The notes under the pieces: generated by a model | Told to the model about the DNA's origin: nothing | Databases searched by the model: none | What the model saw: only the letters and a program-made list of their open reading frames with translations | Made by a program: the position numbers and the translations under genes | Shown here: in pieces, positions 55,800 to 64,000 of the stretch | How the letters are laid out: each line of letters starts with the position of its first letter | How positions within the stretch are numbered: the first letter of the stretch is position 1 | Origin: Deinococcus radiotolerans | Lineage (GTDB): Bacteria; Deinococcota; Deinococci; Deinococcales; Deinococcaceae | DNA: 64,000 nucleotides | Assembly (NCBI RefSeq): GCF_014647435.1 | Contig: NZ_BMPE01000007.1 | Location: 1 to 64,000 of the forward strand | Reading direction: 5' to 3'

Positions 55800-57020
55800 A
55801 TGACCCTCCTGAGCCCCGCCCATCCCGCCCCGACCCTGACGGGCGCGCAGGTGCGGCGCGGCACACCCGAGTACCGCCGGATCGGCGCGGCGCTGTTCCT
55901 CACGGGGTTCAGCGCCTTCTCGCTGATCTACTGCGCGCAGCCGCTCCTGACCGCCTTCACCCGCGACTTTCACGTGACGCCCGCGCAGAGCGCCCTGAGC
56001 CTGTCCCTGACGACCGGGTGTCTCGCCCTGTCCATCCTGATCATGAGTGCCGTCGCGGACTCTTTCAGCCGCCGCCGCGTCATGCTGACCTCGCTGCTAG
56101 CCGCCGCGCTGCTGAACGGCCTGGCTGCCCTCGCCCCCACCTGGACGCTGCTGCTGCTGTGCCGCGCGCTGGAGGGTCTCGCGCTGGGCGGCGTACCCGC
56201 CGTCGCCATGGCGTACCTTGCCGAGGAGATCCACCCCCGCGACCTGGGCGCGGCCATGGGGCAGTACGTGGGGGGCACCGCGTTCGGCGGCATGATGGGC
56301 CGCGTCTGCATCGGCCTGCTGGCGGGCGTCACCTCCTGGCACGCGGCGCTGCTCGTCATGGCAGGCGCAGGCCTGCTCAGCGCCGCCGGATTCGCTCTGC
56401 TGCTCCCCCCATCGCGTGGCTTCCAGCCGCGTCCCGCCGCGCCGGCCCGCGAGCACCTGCGCCGCTGGGCTGCGCACCTGCGCACCCCGGGCTTGGGCGC
56501 GCTGTTCACGCTGGGGTTCCTGAACCTGGGCGTCATGGTCGCCGCGTTCAACTACCTGGGGTTCCGCCTTCACGCCCCGCCGTACGGCCTGAGCGCCGCG
56601 GCCATCAGCCTGATCTTCCTGACGTACCTGCTTGGCTCCGCCGCGTCGGGCTGGGGTGGGCGCCTGGCCGACCGTCAGGGCCGCTGCCCCCTGCTCCTGA
56701 CCGGCCTGCTGCTCAGCGGCGCGGGCCTCGCCCTGACGCTGCTGAGCCCCCTGCCTGTGATCATCCTGGGTGTCACGCTGATCACCGTCGGGTTTTTCGT
56801 CACGCACTCGGTGGCTAGCAGCAGCGTTGGCCAGCTCGCCCGGCGTGACAAGGGCCACGCCAGCGCCCTGTACCTGCTCGCGTACTACGCCGGCAGCAGC
56901 GTCGTGGGTGTCCTCGGCGGCTGGGTCTGGGCAGCTGGCGGCTGGTCGCTGCTGGTCGAGGTGTGCGCCAGTCTGCTCGTGCTGGGCCTGCTGCTTACCC
57001 GCACCGTCCCCCGTACCTGA
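55800..57020 (+). CDS. MFS transporter (Bcr/CflA- or YnfM-like)
   Basis: The 406-residue protein has twelve hydrophobic helices with the MFS motif-A remnant SAVADSFSRRRVML after helix 2 and WGGRLADRQGRCPLL near 285. It exports a small solute or drug; no substrate can be inferred. TACAGT lies 7 bases before the ATG, indicating a leaderless transcript. It is divergent from the LysR gene, its presumed regulator. Confidence 0.9.
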   Translation: MTLLSPAHPAPTLTGAQVRRGTPEYRRIGAALFLTGFSAFSLIYCAQPLLTAFTRDFHVTPAQSALSLSLTTGCLALSILIMSAVADSFSRRRVMLTSLLAAALLNGLAALAPTWTLLLLCRALEGLALGGVPAVAMAYLAEEIHPRDLGAAMGQYVGGTAFGGMMGRVCIGLLAGVTSWHAALLVMAGAGLLSAAGFALLLPPSRGFQPRPAAPAREHLRRWAAHLRTPGLGALFTLGFLNLGVMVAAFNYLGFRLHAPPYGLSAAAISLIFLTYLLGSAASGWGGRLADRQGRCPLLLTGLLLSGAGLALTLLSPLPVIILGVTLITVGFFVTHSVASSSVGQLARRDKGHASALYLLAYYAGSSVVGVLGGWVWAAGGWSLLVEVCASLLVLGLLLTRTVPRT

Positions 57021-57044
57021 CCGGTGGGGAGGTGAAGCGCCGAG

Positions 57045-57413
57045 TCAGGCGCGGTCGTGCAGGGTGATGTGGTAGCCGTCCGGGTCGGCGAAGGTGAAGG
57101 TGCGGCCGAATGGGCCGTCGATGGGCGCGGTGATGATGCGGTGCCCGCTTCCGGCAAGGGCGTCGTGGATGGCCTGCACGTCGGTGGCGTGGAGCCACAG
57201 GGCGGTGCCGATGCCGGGTTGTGCGAGGGCGTTCAGGTCGGTGCCGGGCGCGGGGTCGCGCAGGGCGAAGGCGATGGGCTGCGTGTCGAACACGACCGCG
57301 TGGGGCGGCCCGGCGGGCGAGCGGCGCAGGCCGAGGTACTGCTCGTAGAAGGCCTGCGACGCGGTGAGGTCGCGCACCTGGATCGAGATGAAGTCTGGGC
57401 CGGTCACGGGCAT
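57045..57413 (-). CDS. VOC (glyoxalase/bleomycin-resistance) family protein
   Basis: The 122-residue protein has the two beta-alpha-beta-beta-beta modules of the VOC fold, FISIQVRDLTASQAFYEQYLGLRRS and GPFGRTFTFADPDGYHITLHD. The metal pattern is incomplete and the reaction is not clear. The ATG at 57413 is preferred to a GTG two codons upstream because AGGAGG lies at the right distance for the ATG. It is divergent from a MarR regulator with shared operators. Confidence 0.9.
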   Translation of the reverse strand: MPVTGPDFISIQVRDLTASQAFYEQYLGLRRSPAGPPHAVVFDTQPIAFALRDPAPGTDLNALAQPGIGTALWLHATDVQAIHDALAGSGHRIITAPIDGPFGRTFTFADPDGYHITLHDRA

Positions 57414-57428
57414 GGACACTCCTCCTTG

Positions 57429-57471
57429 TGTCAGTTATCTGACACGAAGATTCTATGTCAGACTCCTGACA
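57429..57471. promoter_or_regulatory. paired MarR operators between the VOC and marR genes
   Basis: Two 16-base inverted repeats share the arms TGTCAG and CTGACA: TGTCAGTTATCTGACA at 57429-57444 and TGTCAGACTCCTGACA at 57456-57471. Their centres are 27 bases apart, and the second reaches the first base of the marR start codon. Bound MarR would block both genes. Confidence 0.85.
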
Positions 57472-57929
57472 TGCGTCAAGATCCGCCTGAGGTTCAGCTC
57501 GACACCTCCCCCGGCTACCTGCTCAAGGAAGCCGCCAGCGCCCTGCGCACCGCCATGGACGACGTTCTGCGGCCCCTGGGCATGACCGTCACCCACTACG
57601 CCTGCCTGGAACTGCTCGCCCAGCGCCCCGGCCTGTCCAACTCCGACCTCGCGCGCGGCACCTTCGTGACCCGCCAGTCCATGAACGTCCTCCTCCAGGC
57701 CCTGGAACGCGACGGGCAGGTGGAACGTGCGCCCGAAGCCAGCGTCGGCAAGGTCCTGCCCACCACCCTCACACCCCGCGGCCACGCGCTGCGGGCCCAG
57801 GCCAGCGCCGCCGTTCGCGAGGTCGAGCAGCGCATGCTCTCCGGCCTGACCGCGACCGAACAGGCTGACCTGGGCCGCCTTCTGCGCCTCATGATTCACG
57901 CGCTCAAAGACAGCCCCCGCGAGCCCTGA
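57471..57929 (+). CDS. MarR-family transcriptional regulator
   Basis: The 152-residue protein has a MarR winged-helix core, LRPLGMTVTHYACLELLAQRPGLSNSDLARGTFVTRQSMNVLLQALERDGQVER. It should repress itself and the divergent VOC gene through the paired repeats, with a ligand or oxidant as inducer. No conserved sensing cysteine stands out beyond one Cys in the HTH region. The ATG at 57471 directly abuts the operator. Confidence 0.92.
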   Translation: MRQDPPEVQLDTSPGYLLKEAASALRTAMDDVLRPLGMTVTHYACLELLAQRPGLSNSDLARGTFVTRQSMNVLLQALERDGQVERAPEASVGKVLPTTLTPRGHALRAQASAAVREVEQRMLSGLTATEQADLGRLLRLMIHALKDSPREP

Positions 57930-57950
57930 CCGGGCAACCGCAACAGGGAA

Positions 57951-57983
57951 GAGGGGACCGGATCACGCAGACCCGGCCCCCTC
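57951..57983. terminator. terminator between marR and clpB
   Basis: GAGGGG-CCGG pairs with CCGG-CCCCTC with two single-base bulges and a loop of about 11 bases. Its minus-strand tail is TCTTCCC, so it mainly serves clpB. Confidence 0.6.
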
Positions 57984-57996
57984 CGTTGTAGCTGGT

Positions 57997-60555
<2,559 letters not shown>

Positions 60556-60602
60556 GTGGGGCCTCCGTGGGGTGTGAGTGAGGGGAGTTCATAGGTGGCC
60601 TT

Positions 60603-60632
60603 ATTCTGAAACTTGAGTGCAGTCATGTCAAG
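60603..60632 (-). promoter_or_regulatory. clpB promoter with HspR (HAIR) operator
   Basis: TTGACA, 17 bases and CAGAAT form the promoter on the minus strand. The HAIR element CTTGAGT-N7-TGTCAAG (60612-60632 on the plus strand) overlaps the -35. Its left half matches the consensus CTTGAGT exactly and its right half matches five of seven. Bound HspR would block RNA polymerase until heat shock. Confidence 0.85.
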
Positions 60633-60742
60633 TTTATTGCGGATTAAGAAAGGTGCTGAACTCTCCCTCCGGCACGCAACGCCCCTGCAACGCCTCCCAC
60701 CGCACACTGCCCTCAGACCAGCACCCCACAGGAGGCCCACCC

Positions 60743-61411
60743 ATGACGCGCACCCTCGCCACGCTGCTCCTCACCACCCTCAGCCTCACCGTCACAACCG
60801 CCGCCGCGCAGAAGACCACCGTCACCATCGGTGGCCAGCCCACCACGCTCGACAGCGTCAAGGTCGGCGGCCGCACCTACGTCGCCCTGGATCAGCTGCA
60901 AAAAGCCCTGACCGCTGCGGGCGGCAGCAACCAGCTCGGCGCGGCGGAAGGCTGCCTGAACGAATGGCTGTTCAACGGCACCTGGCGCCTGCGCGTCACC
61001 GCCGTCAAGTACGTCCCGGACGCCGGAAACGGCAACTACTACGGCTGGGTGGTCACCACCGAGTTCCGCAACGGCGGCAAACAGGTCCTGAACCTCGCCA
61101 ACACCGGCATTGAGCAGGGCGTCAGCCTCGCCCTGAAAGACGGCAGCACCAAGGACATCGGCCTGTCCGGCATCGCCTCCGCATTCAGGACCGGCACCGA
61201 CCTGCCCCCCGGCGCGGGCCTGGTCATGGACCTGCCGTTCTCCTGGCAGGGCGGCACGCCCACCAACGCCCAGATCCAGGCCAATCCGCCCGTCAAGCTC
61301 ATCGTGCCGGTGGACGTCAGTGCCCTGCGTCGCGGCGGCAGCACCCTGTACAAGACCGTCAACTACGTCAAGGACCCCAGCTTCCGCGTGAACCTCACCT
61401 GCAAGAAATGA
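60743..61411 (+). CDS. secreted protein with copper-amine-oxidase-like stalk domain
   Basis: The 222-residue protein has a signal peptide (about 1-22, ending TAAAQ). A stalk-type beta-hairpin domain follows (about 25-65, KVGGRTYVALDQLQKAL), then a larger beta-sandwich with NYYGWVVTTEFRNGGKQVLN. No catalytic residue can be read. AGGAGG precedes the ATG at 60743. It stands alone between clpB and the CrtC-like gene. Confidence 0.7.
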   Translation: MTRTLATLLLTTLSLTVTTAAAQKTTVTIGGQPTTLDSVKVGGRTYVALDQLQKALTAAGGSNQLGAAEGCLNEWLFNGTWRLRVTAVKYVPDAGNGNYYGWVVTTEFRNGGKQVLNLANTGIEQGVSLALKDGSTKDIGLSGIASAFRTGTDLPPGAGLVMDLPFSWQGGTPTNAQIQANPPVKLIVPVDVSALRRGGSTLYKTVNYVKDPSFRVNLTCKK

Positions 61412-61452
61412 AGCCCACCCCCCACGCCGCCATCCGACCACACCGATGAACC

Positions 61453-62427
61453 TCACGGGGTCCAGGGTCCGCTGACGAGTTCCATCATGCCGGTCCCCGT
61501 GACCGGCCCGTCCGCCCAGGTGCCCTTCACCTCAATCGGCCCCTCCCAGTACGCGATGCGGGTGCTGCGGCTCAGCAGCTCCTGTTCACGCCGCACCACC
61601 CGCACACCCAGGTCGAACTCGTCGGATACCAGCCGCCAGCCCAGCGTGTAGGCGCGCCCGCTGGGTCTGGTCCACACCTCACCCGGCTCGGCCCGCAGGC
61701 CCGGCACAGCCCGCGCCCGCCCGTCCGCGTCCACCACGCTGCCGATCAGCTGCGCCACACCCCCGTCCGGGCGGCGCACCCGGTACACCATCAGGTCACG
61801 CCCGTCCCCCAGATGCACGCTGAACCAGTCCCACAGCGCCGAGCGGCCCGGAATCTGGTTCCCCCACTGGTGATCCAGCCACGCCTGCCCCCGCACCGCG
61901 CGCCCGTTCACCGTGCCGCTTAGATCCAGCCGCGTGATCCCCTGGTAGAACAGCACGCCCGTCTCAGCGCTGCCGCTGTACCCCGGCGGGTGCAGCACCG
62001 GCCCCTTCACGGGCGTCAGCGTCAGCTCCAGCGGCCCGGCCTTCAGGGCCAGCGGCGCGGTCGGCTCAGGGCCCGCCTGCGTCAGCGTCCACGCCCCCTG
62101 CCTCAGCCGCAGTGGGGGAGAGGCCACCTCACCCGTCCCGGCAGGCTGCTCCAGGAACGTCGGCTGTCCGGTGCGCAGATCCGTCACCGCCACGTGCGAG
62201 ATCATCAGCGCCGCAGGCAGCCGGGCGTCCTGCACCCGGAACTGCGCCCAGTGCAGCGCCAGCCCCTCGCCGGGCAGATACGCGCTCACGTACCACCACT
62301 CCATCGGGTTCGCGTGCGCCCCGAAGTCCGTGGCAGCGGGCAGCTGGACTGGATTCACGACCGACTGCACCGGCGCGCACCCGCTCAGGAGAAGGGCCGC
62401 CAGCACCGGACTGAACTTGAGACGCAT
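61453..62427 (-). CDS. CrtC/AttH lipocalin-like lipoprotein
   Basis: The 324-residue protein has a lipoprotein signal peptide (LLLSGC, Cys17) followed by a double lipocalin-like domain with MEWWYVSAYL, QAWLDHQWGNQ and WDWFSVHLGDGRDLMVYRVRR. This is the AttH/CrtC fold. CrtC-type enzymes hydrate carotenoids, but many members have no known activity, and the lipoprotein location argues against a carotenoid enzyme. TAGGCT lies 8 bases before the ATG. Confidence 0.8.
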   Translation of the reverse strand: MRLKFSPVLAALLLSGCAPVQSVVNPVQLPAATDFGAHANPMEWWYVSAYLPGEGLALHWAQFRVQDARLPAALMISHVAVTDLRTGQPTFLEQPAGTGEVASPPLRLRQGAWTLTQAGPEPTAPLALKAGPLELTLTPVKGPVLHPPGYSGSAETGVLFYQGITRLDLSGTVNGRAVRGQAWLDHQWGNQIPGRSALWDWFSVHLGDGRDLMVYRVRRPDGGVAQLIGSVVDADGRARAVPGLRAEPGEVWTRPSGRAYTLGWRLVSDEFDLGVRVVRREQELLSRSTRIAYWEGPIEVKGTWADGPVTGTGMMELVSGPWTP

Positions 62428-62522
62428 CGGAATTCAGCCTAACCGACCCGCCGTTCACCTGCTGCCGCAGATGGGTGATCGCCCCCCCTGTCGCGCCGCC
62501 TGCACCTGCCGCCCGATATAGC

Positions 62523-62554
62523 AACCGACCCCCCGGTTTCCCGGAGGGTCGGTT
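62523..62554 (-). terminator. terminator of the liv genes
   Basis: AACCGACCC pairs with GGGTCGGTT over a 14-base GC-rich loop, 15 bases after the livF stop. Confidence 0.75.
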
Positions 62555-62568
62555 CCGATGCGCTGGGG

Positions 62569-63283
62569 TTACTCCTCGCCGAGGTACGCCTTGCGGACGC
62601 TCTCATCCATGGCGATGTCGTAGGCGTTGCCGGACAGTTTGATCTCACCGGTCTGCAGCACGTACGCGCGGTGCGCGATCTGCAGCGCCATGTTCGCGTT
62701 CTGCTCCACGAGCAGCACGGTCGTGCCGCGCTCTTTGTTCAGCTTTACGATGATGTCGAAGATCGCCTCCACGAACAGGGGGGACAGGCCCATGCTGGGC
62801 TCGTCCAGCAGCAGCAGGCGGGGCGCGACCATCAGCGCGCGCGCAATGGCGAGCATCTGCTGCTCCCCGCCCGACATGGTGCCGCCCAGCTGATGCTCGC
62901 GTTCCTTCAGGCGTGGGAAGAACCCGAAGCCCTCCTGGATGCGGTTCTCGATCACGCTGCGGTCGGTCACGGTGTATGCGCCCACGTCCAGGTTCTCGCG
63001 GACACTCATGTCCTTGAAGATCCGGCGGCCCTCGGGCACGTGACTGATGCCCTTTTGCATGATGTGATGCGCGGGAATCCCGGCGATGGTCTGACCCTCG
63101 AAGGTCATGGTGCCCGTGCGGGGTTTCATCATGCCGCTGATGGTGCGCAGCGTGGTGGTCTTCCCGGCGCCGTTCCCGCCGATCAGGGCGACGATCTCAC
63201 CCTCGTTCACGGTCAGGCTGATGCCTTTCAGGGCGTGAATGTGGTCGTAGTACGTGTGGATGTTGTCGAGTTCGAGCATGGGC

Positions 63284-63291
<8 letters not shown>
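62569..63291 (-). CDS. livF: branched-chain amino acid ABC transporter, ATP-binding protein LivF
   Basis: The 240-residue protein has Walker A GGNGAGKTTTL (about 38), the Q-loop, the signature GGTMSGGEQQMLAIARAL and Walker B LLLLDEPSMGLSP. It is the LivF type by its length and the SMGLSP ending. Together with LivG it powers branched-chain amino acid (or amide/urea) uptake. Its ATG overlaps the end of livG by 8 bases. It ends the operon at a hairpin. Confidence 0.95.

Positions 63292-64000
<709 letters not shown>

Overview
The window looks like chromosome from a Deinococcus species. The DNA is GC-rich and third codon positions are strongly G/C. The gene content fits: gyrB, uvrA, radA, clpB, a mraZ-led division cluster, a truB/gatA/tsaC/scpB mixture, and several secreted subtilases. 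Many genes have a TANNNT-type -10 box only 5-8 bases before the start codon, the leaderless arrangement known from Deinococcus. Two genome-repair genes carry candidate DdrO (RDRM) operators, and clpB carries an HspR (HAIR) operator. No rRNA, tRNA, insertion sequence or CRISPR array was recognised. All assignments come from reading the sequence; no database search was run.

Layout. 1-1049: the 3' part of a DNA methyltransferase fused to an Mrr-like nuclease domain. 1.1-9.3 kb: two small minus-strand genes, an unknown helical protein divergent from aconitase (acnA), a membrane protein, a small HNH protein and a lipoprotein subtilase. 9.3-16.5 kb: pilC, tsaC-scpB, a DUF4388 protein, gatA, truB, and a membrane protein coupled to an rRNA pseudouridine synthase. 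16.5-17.0 kb: RNase P RNA. 17.4-20.8 kb: mraZ-rsmH-ftsL-like-pbp, with candidate MraZ boxes in front and tandem terminators behind. 20.84-21.04 kb: an AT-rich island unlike its surroundings. 21.1-28.7 kb: a 3D-domain protein, an orphan FtsX-like permease, pterin dehydratase with a thioesterase, a cyclase-family hydrolase, and a BTAD/STAND regulator followed by a secreted subtilase.

28.7-43.5 kb: gyrB, a VWA protein, an S41 protease with a probable ATT start, a lipoprotein, an RlmI-type methyltransferase, an M23 peptidase with a beta-propeller protein, then uvrA with a membrane protein, and a BdbD/BdbC-like disulfide pair. 43.5-53.8 kb: an SDR, etfBA, a beta-barrel-like protein, a CMD-family protein, a ClpC-like ATPase without the usual middle domain, a metallopeptidase-like protein, a DUF2087 protein overlapping radA, and a CDF metal exporter. 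53.8-64 kb: arsR-AHSA1, lysR/MFS, VOC/marR around paired operators, clpB, a stalk-domain protein, a CrtC-like lipoprotein, and livG-livF running off the right edge.

The common themes are genome maintenance (gyrB, uvrA, radA, scpB), protein quality control (clpB, clpC-like, secreted proteases, the disulfide pair) and translation/RNA modification (tsaC, gatA, truB, rsmH, rlmI-like, rnpB). Several small regulator-plus-target pairs carry readable operators. Most of the window is ordinary core genome. The most unusual items are the ATT start, the AT-rich split frame at 20.9 kb, the BTAD/STAND-subtilase pair and the methyltransferase-nuclease fusion.
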